The notes below the pieces were generated by a model. It ran no database searches, had not been told where the DNA came from, and saw nothing but the letters and a program-made list of their open reading frames with translations. DNA of 64,000 nt from JBFIHF01 sp964411125 (GTDB taxonomy: Bacteria; Myxococcota_A; Bradymonadia; Bradymonadales; Bradymonadaceae): the NCBI GenBank assembly GCA_964411125.1, contig CAYPJU010000018.1, positions 28,193 through 92,192 of the forward strand, in the 5' to 3' direction. The number at the start of each line of letters is the position of its first letter. Position 1 is the stretch's first letter. The position numbers and the translations under genes were made by a program. Positions 52,992 to 61,165 of the stretch are shown in pieces.

Positions 52992-53825
52992 TCACAGCTC
53001 GAGATACTGGCACTTCCGCACCCCCGTGAAAGCGTTCAACGTCGAGCGGGTCGGGTAGACCGTCTCCATGTGCTTCCAGAGCTCCGTCGAGCCCGCCATG
53101 ATGTCGATGTGGTCGTCTTCGATGGCGCCCCCGACGTCGTCGGCACGGAAGCATCCGTCGTGCGTGAACCCCTCCACGCCCCCGAGTGACGGAATCTCGA
53201 GCCCGTCGAACTCCTCGATGTAGACGACGGTGCGAAGCGCGATGACGTCGCGGTCGACGGCGAGCGAGCGCAGCGGGACGAGCGCGTTGCCGAACGCGCC
53301 CTGGCCCCACGGAAAGTCGTTCGCGTCGAGCGCCGACCAGCAGATGATGTTCCCGCTCGAACAGGGGCGCCCGCAGTCGCACAGGCTCGCGTAGTTCACG
53401 ACCGTGCCGTCGTCCAGACGACCGCTCCCCTCGATGCAGAGCGCGTCGGCGTAGTCCTCCGACACGGTCCCGACCGGCTCGCAAGCCTGGTCGAGCAGCT
53501 CCACCGTCTTCGGCCCGGGGTGTTCCTCCTCCAGCGCCAGCCAGTAGTAAGTGTTCCACACCGTCCCGATCGACGTTCCACCCACCCCGACGTCCGGCTG
53601 CGTCGAGAGGTCCGCAGCGTCCGCCGTTCCGGGGTTCGTGTTCTCCTCCTGCGCGGCGTCGTCGGAGCCGCCCTGATCCAACGGGACGGTCCCCATCTCT
53701 GCGGCACCTGCGTCGTCCGAGAAGGCAACGTCTTCGCCGACCACACCCGCGTCCGGTCCGTCGTCGGTCTTCGAGCAGCCGACCACCATCAGCGTCGTTG
53801 CTAAAACTCCCAGGCACTTTCGCAC
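52992..53825 (-). CDS. Lipoprotein with 3D domain
   Basis: A 277-residue lipoprotein (VVGC lipobox) with a long Asp/Ala/Gly linker and a C-terminal 3D (three-Asp) double-psi-barrel domain as in MltA and Rpf/YuiC-type proteins: VYIEEFDGLEIPS, HDGCFRADDVGGAIEDDHID and IMAGSTELWK. The 3D domain usually belongs to peptidoglycan lytic transglycosylases, so a role in wall cleavage or binding is likely. GTG at 53825 is chosen because AGAGGAGGT lies a few bases upstream; an ATG 12 codons earlier lacks such a site. Four Cys in LCDCGRPCSSGNIICW may form disulfides. Confidence 0.82.
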   Translation of the reverse strand: MRKCLGVLATTLMVVGCSKTDDGPDAGVVGEDVAFSDDAGAAEMGTVPLDQGGSDDAAQEENTNPGTADAADLSTQPDVGVGGTSIGTVWNTYYWLALEEEHPGPKTVELLDQACEPVGTVSEDYADALCIEGSGRLDDGTVVNYASLCDCGRPCSSGNIICWSALDANDFPWGQGAFGNALVPLRSLAVDRDVIALRTVVYIEEFDGLEIPSLGGVEGFTHDGCFRADDVGGAIEDDHIDIMAGSTELWKHMETVYPTRSTLNAFTGVRKCQYLEL

Positions 53826-54083
53826 GCAACCTCCTCTCCCATCAGACTTCGGCGACGACAAGATGCCCGATAGAACTCTCCCCGTCGAGGTGGTGGCCTG
53901 ACCGACAGCCCGGTCCGGACGAACGCAACGACAGTGTCATTCGGTACACACTGGCCTTTCCCAAACGGCTGACCCACCCTTGCATCGCACCCGACTGCGG
54001 CCTCGTTGGGCGGCTACGACCACCAACGCTGAGCGAGGTCGTCGATTTCACGGCGCCGTGGGCGATCTGAAAGGTGAGGAGGT

Positions 54084-55487
54084 TCAGCGGGCGCCGGACC
54101 GCGAAGCGAGCGCTACGCCAGCGGCGTCGTACGCGACGACGACGATGTGCCGGCCGTCAGTCCCGATCGCGTCGAGCTCGAAGCGTCCGCGATCGGACGA
54201 GCTGCTCCGCGCGAGCTCCTCACCGTCCACCCAGATCACCACCTCCACCGCACCCGGGGCATCGATCCAGGTTCGGTCGGCGTCGAACTGCATCGTCAGC
54301 TCGCCGCCATCGGGCTGCAGCGGCGCCCGAGCCGACGGCCGAGCGAGGAACCCGAGGGTGTGCTGCGCGACGGTCGACAGCCCCGGGCAGTTGGTCTGGT
54401 ACGGAATCGACGCGGCGAGCAGGAAACGGCGCCCGTCCTCGGTCGTGACGAGCGCGTGATCGAGGCACTCGTTGTCGGGTACCCAGCCCGGCTTGTGACA
54501 GATCGACGCGATCCCGCCCAGCGCCGTCGAAGCGCCGGAGGCGAAGTATGACGGCGTCGCGCTACAGAGCGCTGCCTTCACCCCGTCGACGTCTGCCGGC
54601 GCGATCGCGAACCGCTCCGACTCGGGGACCTCGCCGTCCAGCATGATGCGACGCAGTCCTTCGGTGAGCTCGAAGAGGTCGGTGTCGTTCCGACCGTACT
54701 CGCCCGTCCCGGCACGCCCCGCGATGTACTTCGTGTTCCCACCTTCCGTCAGCGTGTAACCCCCCGGGTTTCGCACCTCGACCCGCGCGTAGCTCGCCGT
54801 GATCACCGTCCTCGGGAAGCCGCGCTCCGGCGTCAGGAACGTGGCGTTCATGAAGTCCCAGCCCGCCGCGCGCAAGGTGCGGTCGTAGTCGATGTTCGAC
54901 GACACCTGGATCGCGCGGGTGTAGATGTCCCGAAAGTTGTCCCCGAAGCCCGAGTCCCAATCGATCCTCGCCGCGCCCGTGAACCCGTGGCTGTAGACCC
55001 ATTCGAGCGCCGCCAGCGCAGACAGCAGCTTGATCGTGGACGCCGGCCAGAACGACATGTCGAACGCCCCGTCACCCGCTTCGAAGACCTGGTAGGCGGG
55101 GTGGGCGGCACCGTCCAGGATCCGTGCGCCGTAGACGGCCGATCCCGCCGGAAGCGAGTACCCCGCCTCGGCGAAGTACCCCCCGAGCGACGTCGAGTCG
55201 ATCGACGCCATCACTCCATCGCGCCAAGCCACCTGATCCAGCCTGTCGTCCCGAAGCGCGGGGAGTTCGTCGATCCCGCCCATGTCCGGGGAGTCCATCG
55301 CGCCGGAGTCGTCGTCGGAGCTGGTCGACGAATCGGGAGCCGGCGAGCCGGTGTCGGGTTGCCCGGGGGTGGTGCCGGAGTCCGGCCGCGCGGCGGTGTC
55401 GGGGAGGTCGAACACCTCGACTTCTCCCGAGGTGCATGCCGCGAAAGCCGCGATGATGACGGCGATTCCGAGTGTCGAACGACGCAT
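54084..55487 (-). CDS. Beta-lactamase-fold lipoprotein (class A / PBP-like serine hydrolase)
   Basis: A 467-residue lipoprotein with a signal peptide ending FAAC, a Ser/Asp/Pro linker of about 70 residues and a serine beta-lactamase-like domain. The SxxK motif is in WPASTIKLLSALAAL, SSN in IQVSSNIDYDRTL takes the place of SDN, and HKPGW near residue 330 may be the KTG equivalent. A small beta domain ends the protein. It may act on peptidoglycan or a beta-lactam-like ligand; hydrolysis of antibiotics cannot be inferred. It stands next to the 3D-domain lipoprotein gene on the same strand, 258 bases apart. Confidence 0.82.
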   Translation of the reverse strand: MRRSTLGIAVIIAAFAACTSGEVEVFDLPDTAARPDSGTTPGQPDTGSPAPDSSTSSDDDSGAMDSPDMGGIDELPALRDDRLDQVAWRDGVMASIDSTSLGGYFAEAGYSLPAGSAVYGARILDGAAHPAYQVFEAGDGAFDMSFWPASTIKLLSALAALEWVYSHGFTGAARIDWDSGFGDNFRDIYTRAIQVSSNIDYDRTLRAAGWDFMNATFLTPERGFPRTVITASYARVEVRNPGGYTLTEGGNTKYIAGRAGTGEYGRNDTDLFELTEGLRRIMLDGEVPESERFAIAPADVDGVKAALCSATPSYFASGASTALGGIASICHKPGWVPDNECLDHALVTTEDGRRFLLAASIPYQTNCPGLSTVAQHTLGFLARPSARAPLQPDGGELTMQFDADRTWIDAPGAVEVVIWVDGEELARSSSSDRGRFELDAIGTDGRHIVVVAYDAAGVALASRSGAR

Positions 55488-55569
55488 GTAGGAGAGTGTA
55501 GGGAGTGATGGAATGAAAAGGAAGTCCGGGAAGGGGGGTAGCGGACGGATGCTTGCTGACGAAACGTAA

Positions 55570-55584
55570 TTGACTTTTGGTCAA
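55570..55584. promoter_or_regulatory. Inverted-repeat operator for the TetR-desaturase unit
   Basis: TTGAC and GTCAA form a perfect palindrome with a 5-base spacer (TTTTG), an AT-rich spot in GC-rich DNA. It ends 19 bases before the TetR start codon, the position of a typical autoregulatory TetR operator. The same regulator probably controls the coupled desaturase gene. Similar TTGAC/GTCAA boxes are known for TetR regulators of fatty-acid genes; the match here is by eye. Confidence 0.6.
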
Positions 55585-55603
55585 CAAGCGTCATCATCGG
55601 TCC

Positions 55604-56170
55604 ATGGCACACGCACGACTCGATCCTGACGACCGCCGTACCCAGCTCCTGAGCTTTGGACGTCGCCACTTCGCCCGCCACGCGTTCGACGCCCAGTCGA
55701 TCTCGACGATCGCGACCGCCGCCGGCGTCTCGAAAGGGACGATCTACAACTACTTCGGCGGGCGCCGCGGATTCTATCTCGCGACGATCGAAGCGGTGAT
55801 CGACGAGCTCCTCACCGCGATCGAGCCGCCCGATGCTGACCTCGCCGCGGTCCTCCCCCTCATCACCCGCTCGTTCGTGGAGTTTGCACGCGAAAACGAG
55901 GGGATCTATCTCGCGCTGGTTCGCGGCGGGCTGGGTGCGGACAGCGACGCTGCGGCGCTCCTGCAGCGCGTCCGGGACGCCGCTGCCGGGCACGTCGAGT
56001 CGGCCCTCGGCATGAGTTTCACGCCGCGGCAAGCGCTCGCCGTCGAGGGCTGGGTCGCGTTCGTCGAGGCGACGACGGCGAGCTGGCTGGTCGACGCCCG
56101 GGTGTCGGAGGAGGAGCTCGTCGACCTCTACACCACGAACCTCTCGTTGCTCCTGGAGAAAAACGCATGA
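55604..56170 (+). CDS. TetR-family transcriptional regulator
   Basis: A 188-residue repressor-type protein. The N-terminal HTH reads QLLSFGRRHFARHAFDAQSI and TIATAAGVSKGTIYNYFGGR, the classical TetR signature with recognition helix KGTIYNYF. The C-terminal ligand-binding domain is divergent. Its stop overlaps the start of the desaturase gene by four bases (ATGA), so it most likely regulates membrane lipid desaturation in response to an acyl ligand (inference from pairing). ATG 55604 is used; a GTG/ATG-type extension 27 bases upstream would run into the operator. Confidence 0.92.
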   Translation: MAHARLDPDDRRTQLLSFGRRHFARHAFDAQSISTIATAAGVSKGTIYNYFGGRRGFYLATIEAVIDELLTAIEPPDADLAAVLPLITRSFVEFARENEGIYLALVRGGLGADSDAAALLQRVRDAAAGHVESALGMSFTPRQALAVEGWVAFVEATTASWLVDARVSEEELVDLYTTNLSLLLEKNA

Positions 56171-56994
56171 CGACCCCGATTTGGAAACGCCACACCGTCG
56201 ACTTCGCCTGGCCCACCGTCATGCTCGCCGCCGCCGTCGGGGTAGGGCACCTGGCGGTGTGGGGCGCGGTGCTCTCCGGACATGTCTCGATGGGGTGGGG
56301 TTTCGTGCTCCAGACCCTCGTCGCCTACCTCGCGTTCACGGTCGCGCACGAAGCAGCTCACGGAAACGTTCACGGCAAGCGGACGGACTGGAAGTGGCTG
56401 AACGGCGCTTTAGGTTGGCTCGGAGGGGTGATCCTCTTCGCCCCGTTTCCGGCCTTCAAGGTCCTCCACCTTCAGCATCACGCACACGTCAACCACGGCG
56501 AAGACGACCCCGACCACTGGGTCGCCTCCTCGAACCCGGTCGGCGTGGTCGCGCGGTGCTTCACGATCATGCCCTACTACTACTTCACCCTGCTCGTCGG
56601 TCCCTCGAGCCGAACCAATGCTGGCGCACGCGTTCGTCGCATTTCGATGATGACGCTGGTCACCTTCCTCGCAGTCGGCGGAGTCTTTGCGGTCTTCGGT
56701 CTCTGGCTCGAGGTGTTGGCGCTCTGGATCGGCCCGGCGATCGTCGCGAGCGGAATCCTCGCCTTCGCTTTCGACTGGCTGCCGCACCACCCGCACGACG
56801 GCAAGGAGCGCTACCACGACACGCGAATCATCCTGGGGCCGGGGTTGCCGCTCGCGACGATGTGGCAGAGCTACCATCTCGTCCACCACCTGTACCCGCG
56901 GGTTCCTTTCTATCGATACGGCACGTGCTTTCACGAACTCCGACCGGAGCTCGAGGAGCGAGGCGCCGACATCGTTCAGCCGTTCACTCGCTGA
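56167..56994 (+). CDS. Membrane fatty-acid desaturase family protein
   Basis: A 275-residue integral-membrane di-iron enzyme. The three His boxes are present: HEAAHGNVHG (HxxxH type), HLQHHAHVNH (HxxHH) and HLVHHLYP (HxxHH), with an extra HHPHDGKERYHD. Four to six transmembrane helices surround them. The family introduces double bonds into fatty acyl chains or hydroxylates carotenoids; the sequence resembles the beta-carotene hydroxylase branch as much as acyl desaturases. It is coupled to the TetR gene and followed by the thioredoxin-like gene after 71 bases. Confidence 0.9.
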   Translation: MTTPIWKRHTVDFAWPTVMLAAAVGVGHLAVWGAVLSGHVSMGWGFVLQTLVAYLAFTVAHEAAHGNVHGKRTDWKWLNGALGWLGGVILFAPFPAFKVLHLQHHAHVNHGEDDPDHWVASSNPVGVVARCFTIMPYYYFTLLVGPSSRTNAGARVRRISMMTLVTFLAVGGVFAVFGLWLEVLALWIGPAIVASGILAFAFDWLPHHPHDGKERYHDTRIILGPGLPLATMWQSYHLVHHLYPRVPFYRYGTCFHELRPELEERGADIVQPFTR

Positions 56995-57065
56995 GCGACC
57001 GATCCCCAAGGGGAGAGAGCGTCGACATGCTTGCGTCTCGAGCCGCAGATCCTCATCATCAACCC

Positions 57066-57647
57066 ATGATCATAAGCCGCTCCAGCCTCGCGCTTCGTCT
57101 CATCGTCCTGTTGGCGCTCCTCTCGATCGCAACTGCCATGGCCGTGGCATGGTGGTGGCCATGCGAATGCTCTGTCGAACCGAAGGCCCTCGACGAGATG
57201 TCGGGCGTCACCGTCGCGACCCCGAAATCCGCTCTCCTGGTCGAGCGCCCGTCGGGTGAGTCGATCGACCTCGCCGACGTCGCACCGGGTAAGCCCGTGG
57301 CGATCGTGGTGATGAAAGGGACGTGGTGCGGCGTTTGCCGTGGCCAGCTCGTCCGGCTCGAGGAGCGAATCGCCGAGGTCGAAGCGGCCGGCGCGGTCGT
57401 CGTCGGCATGACCGACCAGCCACCCGCCGTGAACCTGGCCGCTGCCGAACGCATGGGCATCTCCATCCCGATCCTCTCGGACGCCGATGGCGACGCGATT
57501 CTCTCCTTCGGTCTCGAAGGCCCCAACCACCCGGTACCGGGCGTCGTGTTCGTCGATCGGGACGGCAAGGTCGCCGACGTCGTCCGGGGCCGCTACCCCG
57601 GCCAACCGCAGGAAGACTGGATCGTCGAGCGTCTGACACGCCCCTGA
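57066..57647 (+). CDS. Membrane-anchored thioredoxin/peroxiredoxin-like protein
   Basis: A 193-residue protein with one N-terminal transmembrane helix or uncleaved signal and a periplasmic thioredoxin-fold domain of the AhpC/TSA-redoxin type. The active site reads KGTWCGVCRGQLVRL, a CxxC motif in a peroxiredoxin-like frame, and GVVFVDRDGKVADVVRG closes the fold. WPCECS next to the membrane adds two more Cys. Role: thiol reduction or peroxide removal in the envelope, possibly serving the desaturase upstream (inference). ATG 57066 starts right at the hydrophobic segment; ATG 57027 would add 13 residues. Confidence 0.82.
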   Translation: MIISRSSLALRLIVLLALLSIATAMAVAWWWPCECSVEPKALDEMSGVTVATPKSALLVERPSGESIDLADVAPGKPVAIVVMKGTWCGVCRGQLVRLEERIAEVEAAGAVVVGMTDQPPAVNLAAAERMGISIPILSDADGDAILSFGLEGPNHPVPGVVFVDRDGKVADVVRGRYPGQPQEDWIVERLTRP

Positions 57648-57723
57648 AACTGCTCGCTGAGTAGAGCGGTCGGTAGAAGTCCGCCGCGGCCCCCGTGCGA
57701 CCGTTCCGGAACGACGTCCCGAG

Positions 57724-58077
57724 TCAAAATCGCAGATCCCGAATCGCGTCCTCGTCGAGCTCGACGTGCTCGTTGTGGACTGTCTGGCCGAACAGCGCCG
57801 AGAATTGTAGCGCGGCTGCAGTGAGCAAGACGACGAGCAGGAGCCGCCGCCAGCCTTCTCGCGCGACCCGGCTCATCAGCAGTCCCGCCGTCGAAGCCAC
57901 GAGGAAGACCGCCCACGCGATCTCGCGGTGAGGTTCGCCGCAGACCTCGCACGCTCGGAAACGCGCGTAGAGGACGAGACCCGCAGCGCCCCAAACGACG
58001 CTCAGTTGCCCGGCCCAGGGCAAGATGTTTCGCGTGGTGATGACCATGATCGCTCCGGTGGTGACGCTGAGTGCCAT
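57724..58077 (-). CDS. Small multi-pass membrane protein
   Basis: A 117-residue protein with three or four predicted transmembrane helices (VVWGAAGLVLYARF, EIAWAVFLVASTAGLL, LLLVVLLTAAALQFSAL) and a CxxC in ACEVCGEPHRE near the membrane, which could bind metal or form a disulfide. No family recognised. It faces the thioredoxin-like gene tail to tail. Upstream (58078 on) lies the 0.7-kb gene-poor stretch. Confidence 0.7.
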   Translation of the reverse strand: MALSVTTGAIMVITTRNILPWAGQLSVVWGAAGLVLYARFRACEVCGEPHREIAWAVFLVASTAGLLMSRVAREGWRRLLLVVLLTAAALQFSALFGQTVHNEHVELDEDAIRDLRF

Positions 58078-58250
58078 CGTCGGCGGGCGAGGTCAAAACA
58101 GGATGGAACGTCTGTGAAATGCAGGTGAAAATCACTCACGGGGTCAGAGATCCCTGCCCAGAATACCCTGCAGCTCGCCATCGGATATCCTTGGCGGTGC
58201 TCGAGCGCGGCGACGTCAGCTTCTGGCCGTGCTGGTGCAGAGGAATGGCA

Positions 58251-58418
58251 ATGGAGTTCGGGGCTGTCGACCGTAGTGGCTACGCCAGGAACGATTCACC
58301 ATGCCACTGAGCGGGTGAAAACGACCGATACGCCTCGAGACGGGGCAAGAAGGGCTGCGCCTGTGGCGATTCCTGCATCTCCTGCAAGAAGACGAAAGGT
58401 TGCGCCTGCAACGGATAG
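58251..58418 (+). CDS. Candidate Cys-rich micropeptide with in-frame UGA (possible selenocysteine)
   Basis: If the UGA at 58308-58310 is read through, the frame gives 55 residues: an N-terminal part MEFGAVDRSGYARNDSPCH, then the UGA (position 20), then a basic stretch and GCACGDSCISCKKTKGCACN, six Cys in 18 residues in the order CxC-x3-C-x2-C-x5-CxC. AGAGG lies seven bases before the ATG. The Cys half has no possible start codon of its own between the UGA and the first Cys. The two KGCAC copies use different third-position bases, which argues for a protein-level repeat. A small hairpin (GCCTC-GAGAC-GGGGC, 58332-58346) lies 22-36 bases after the UGA, the place of a bacterial SECIS. A frameshift error or chance remain possible. 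Confidence 0.3.
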
Positions 58419-58484
58419 CCGCGAGGGGCGCGTGTTCGTCGCGTCGAGGCTGCGGTGGTGCAGGAGGACGATTCGTTCGAACTG

Positions 58485-58555
58485 AAAAAAAAACGGCCGC
58501 GCCCGTCCGCCGGCGTCGAGGGGAGCAACGTCGGCGACCGATAACAGCGCGGCCG
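58485..58555 (-). terminator. Strong orphan terminator on the minus strand
   Basis: On the minus strand CGGCCGCGC (58555-58547) pairs with GCGCGGCCG (58502-58494), followed by nine T (58493-58485). The 44-base loop holds a smaller CGCCG/CGGCG hairpin. Nine perfect GC pairs before a T tract make it convincing, but no minus-strand gene ends here. It may end a small RNA starting somewhere in 58560-58780, or protect the stretch from antisense transcription. Confidence 0.6.
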
Positions 58556-58685
58556 GGGCCCAGGGGAAGGCCCACAAAGAAGCTACACCGCCCGCGTCTC
58601 GCTTGCAACGTCGACCGATAGATACTCCGCTTGTATTTTTCTGGTCGCCAAGCTCCTGCGTAGCCAGGGGAATTGAGCTTCCCGA

Positions 58686-58756
58686 CGGATTTTCTCAGAT
58701 TTGGTCCTTTGAGGTGTCGGTCGGCTCCCATATCCTGAACTCACTAAGAAAATCCG
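58686..58756. repeat. 10-bp inverted repeat in the TSP3 gene leader
   Basis: CGGATTTTCT (58686-58695) and AGAAAATCCG (58747-58756) are perfectly complementary with 51 bases between them, ending 37 bases before the start codon at 58794. It could be a pair of half-sites for a looping regulator or a leader RNA stem. The arms are AT-rich compared with the surroundings. Confidence 0.4.
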
Positions 58757-58793
58757 GGTCGGAAAACATTCGCACACATCGAGGGGGTGAGGC

Positions 58794-60959
58794 ATGAGCA
58801 AGTACCTTTGGCTATTCGTCAATCTGGCGATCGCGTTGACGGGCGCGACGACGTTTGCCCATGAAATCCACGTCGAGACGGGCGCGTACGACGGGGCGTG
58901 GTGGCTCTGGGTGAACCAGAGCCCTCAGAAGTTCACTGGGGATGTGGTCGTCGAAGTACCCACCGGAGACTTTTCGATCGCCACAGGCACCGAGGCCCAT
59001 GCCGATCTGATCGTCGACGACCAGGGTGTCGTATCCCTCGTTGGACCTACCGGGGCAGGTCTCGTCGGTGGACAAAACCGTCTCGTGTTTCAACCCGTCG
59101 AGGTGTCCGTCGCCGCCAACGGCTACGGCGGGAACTACCGGTTCGGTTGGTTGGGGTTCGCGCAAGGCGATGCGACGGCGTGGGTCGTCCCCGGAATGAG
59201 GGGCACCTACCGCATCGACTTCGACCACAACGTCCCAGGCTCCGAGCTCCGTTTCAGTGTCGATGGGGCCGGTTCCGTTTCGTTGGCTGGTGCGTATGCC
59301 CCGATGGCGTCGGGCGGTCTGCGTTCGCTCTCTTTCGAGACGACACCGGTCACCATCGATCCCGGTGATTACACGGGGGAGATACGGCTGACGTGGGGTG
59401 AGCGTTGGTACGGAGTGAACACCGTGACACTGTTGCGTGGTCAACGACGGGCGCTGGGGCTTCCCTACGACCTCGTCGATCTCCAGGTCGGGGCTGATGG
59501 ATCGGTCTCGACGGACTCGACTGCGTCGGCGTGGGGAGTTGGATCGACGCTGCACTTTGCGACGACGCCGGTGACCATCGGCGGAGCGTCCTACGACTCG
59601 ACTTACTATCTCGTCCGGCACGCCGACGGCACCTTGTGGCGCGCGGGCGACGACGTCGTCGTCCTCGTTCCGGGCCTGGACTGGGCGATCACCCTGGCCA
59701 GTCAGCGCTTTCGGTTCCACGTCGAGGCGGACGGTTCCGTCTCCGGCGATTTCGGAGAGACGTTTGATTACTTCGGTTCGACGTTGGGCATCCGGACGGT
59801 ACCGATCACCATCGATCCCGGGGAGTACTCGGGGCTCTGGCAGCCCGCGTTCATGGCCCCCGACACCTTCGCTGCACACCCGCCGCGCACAGGTCCCTCG
59901 ACGCTACGCCTTCCGCCTGGGACCTACTGGAGGTTCCTCATCGCTCAGGCGCGACCTTACTTCGAGCTTCAGCTCGACGGCAGCGGAGCGATCGAAAGCG
60001 CCCAGCCCGCCTCAGGTCTCGTCGTCTCCGGGCAGACAGCGGCTTTCAACACCGTCCCAATCCTCGTCGATCCGGGCGCATACACCGGCCCGTGGTACGC
60101 CCAGGCGAACGAATTCTACGGACCGACGGAGCTCGCCTTCGTCGCAGGTTTCGATTGGCAGATTCGTACAGCCACCGCCCCGTGGCAGTTCGCGTCGGTT
60201 TTCGATCCTTGCGCGGTGAACCCCAACGCCCTCACGTTCAGCGACGGTATCCTCGACTTCGTCTGCGACACCGCTCCGCCGGACGCAGATGGCGACGGAG
60301 TCCCCGATGATGCGGACAATTGTCCGGAGAGCGCGAACGTCAGTCAGATCGATCTCGACGGGGACGGGCTGGGAGACGTTTGCGACGCCGATCGAGATGG
60401 AGACGGCCACGACGACGTGTCGGACAGCTGCCCCGACCTCCCCAACGCGGCACAGTTGGACGCAGATGGCGACGGGATTGGTGACGCGTGCGATTCGGAC
60501 GACGACGGCGACTCGGTCCCGGATCTGGAGGACAACTGCGCCGGAACGGCCAACACGGACCAAGCCGACAACGACGCCGACGGGTTCGGTGACGCGTGCG
60601 ACGACGACGATGACGACGACGGCGTGAACGACGCCGACGACAACTGCGTCTTCACCGCGAACCCCGTACAAGCCGACTATGACGGCGACGGGGAGGGTGA
60701 CGCCTGCGACGGTGATTCCGACGCCGACGGAGTACCCAATGAGTTGGATCAGTGCTCCGAGACGCCTGGCAACGTGGCCGCGGGTCCTGACGGGTGTAGC
60801 GGCCCGCAGCTTATCGACGTGCAGTGTAATCCGGCGTCATTCTCGAACCATGGGCGCTACGTCTCGTGCGTGGCGCGGGCCGTTGACGCGGCCGTCGAAA
60901 CAGGCCTTCTGAAGCCCGACGACAAGGGCCGTTTCATGCGGGACGCCGCGAAGAAGTGA
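58794..60959 (+). CDS. Secreted TSP3 repeat protein with five beta repeats
   Basis: A 721-residue exported protein with a signal peptide ending TFAHE. Residues about 95-470 contain five related segments of 75-85 residues marked by FQPVEV, TPVTIDPGDYTGE, TPVTIGGASYDS, VPITIDPGEYSGLW and VPILVDPGAYTGPW. Five or six TSP3 calcium motifs follow (DADGDGVPDDADNCPESAN, DLDGDGLGDVCD, DNDADGFGDACDDDDDDDG), and a C-terminal module with DVQCNPASF and GRYVSCVARAVD. The design suggests a surface or extracellular protein whose stalk is stiffened by calcium. GAGGGGGTGAGG before the ATG supports the start. No catalytic motif. Confidence 0.85.
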   Translation: MSKYLWLFVNLAIALTGATTFAHEIHVETGAYDGAWWLWVNQSPQKFTGDVVVEVPTGDFSIATGTEAHADLIVDDQGVVSLVGPTGAGLVGGQNRLVFQPVEVSVAANGYGGNYRFGWLGFAQGDATAWVVPGMRGTYRIDFDHNVPGSELRFSVDGAGSVSLAGAYAPMASGGLRSLSFETTPVTIDPGDYTGEIRLTWGERWYGVNTVTLLRGQRRALGLPYDLVDLQVGADGSVSTDSTASAWGVGSTLHFATTPVTIGGASYDSTYYLVRHADGTLWRAGDDVVVLVPGLDWAITLASQRFRFHVEADGSVSGDFGETFDYFGSTLGIRTVPITIDPGEYSGLWQPAFMAPDTFAAHPPRTGPSTLRLPPGTYWRFLIAQARPYFELQLDGSGAIESAQPASGLVVSGQTAAFNTVPILVDPGAYTGPWYAQANEFYGPTELAFVAGFDWQIRTATAPWQFASVFDPCAVNPNALTFSDGILDFVCDTAPPDADGDGVPDDADNCPESANVSQIDLDGDGLGDVCDADRDGDGHDDVSDSCPDLPNAAQLDADGDGIGDACDSDDDGDSVPDLEDNCAGTANTDQADNDADGFGDACDDDDDDDGVNDADDNCVFTANPVQADYDGDGEGDACDGDSDADGVPNELDQCSETPGNVAAGPDGCSGPQLIDVQCNPASFSNHGRYVSCVARAVDAAVETGLLKPDDKGRFMRDAAKK

Positions 60960-61165
60960 GCCGGCGTCGTCGTAGGGGACGGGCTTCTCGAGGCTGTCGA
61001 TTCGTCGGAACACCCTCGGGCGTTGCCCCAGATCCCTCCAGCGATTGCATCCCTCGACCCGCGAACTTTTTCGCGCTCCGAACGCAAGTGCTTGTAACCG
61101 CTTTGAATTCTCGCCGAAGGTTTCTAAAGACTGCCGGGTCGAGGGGGGACCCGAGATGAGGGAGA

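Larger units (their letters stand above)
58078..58793. other. 716-base interval without a conventional gene
   Basis: No ordinary protein gene fits here. Reading by eye gives three structures, listed separately: a Cys-rich micro-ORF with one in-frame UGA (58251-58418, plus), a strong minus-strand terminator with nine T but no gene in front of it (58485-58555), and a long-range inverted repeat in the leader of the TSP3 gene (58686-58756). TTGAGG (58709) and TATCCT (58731), 16 bases apart, are a weak promoter candidate for that gene, and GAGGGGGTGAGG is its ribosome site. Confidence 0.6.

Noticed and set aside
54084..55487. Acquired antibiotic-resistance beta-lactamase
   Set aside because: It is a long lipoprotein with chromosomal-type composition, SSN in place of SDN, and no mobile element nearby; a housekeeping wall role is more likely.
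58071..58310. A 79-residue open frame ending at the UGA, considered as a separate complete gene
   Set aside because: Its upstream part overlaps the divergent membrane protein start and has no ribosome site; only the segment from 58251 has one.
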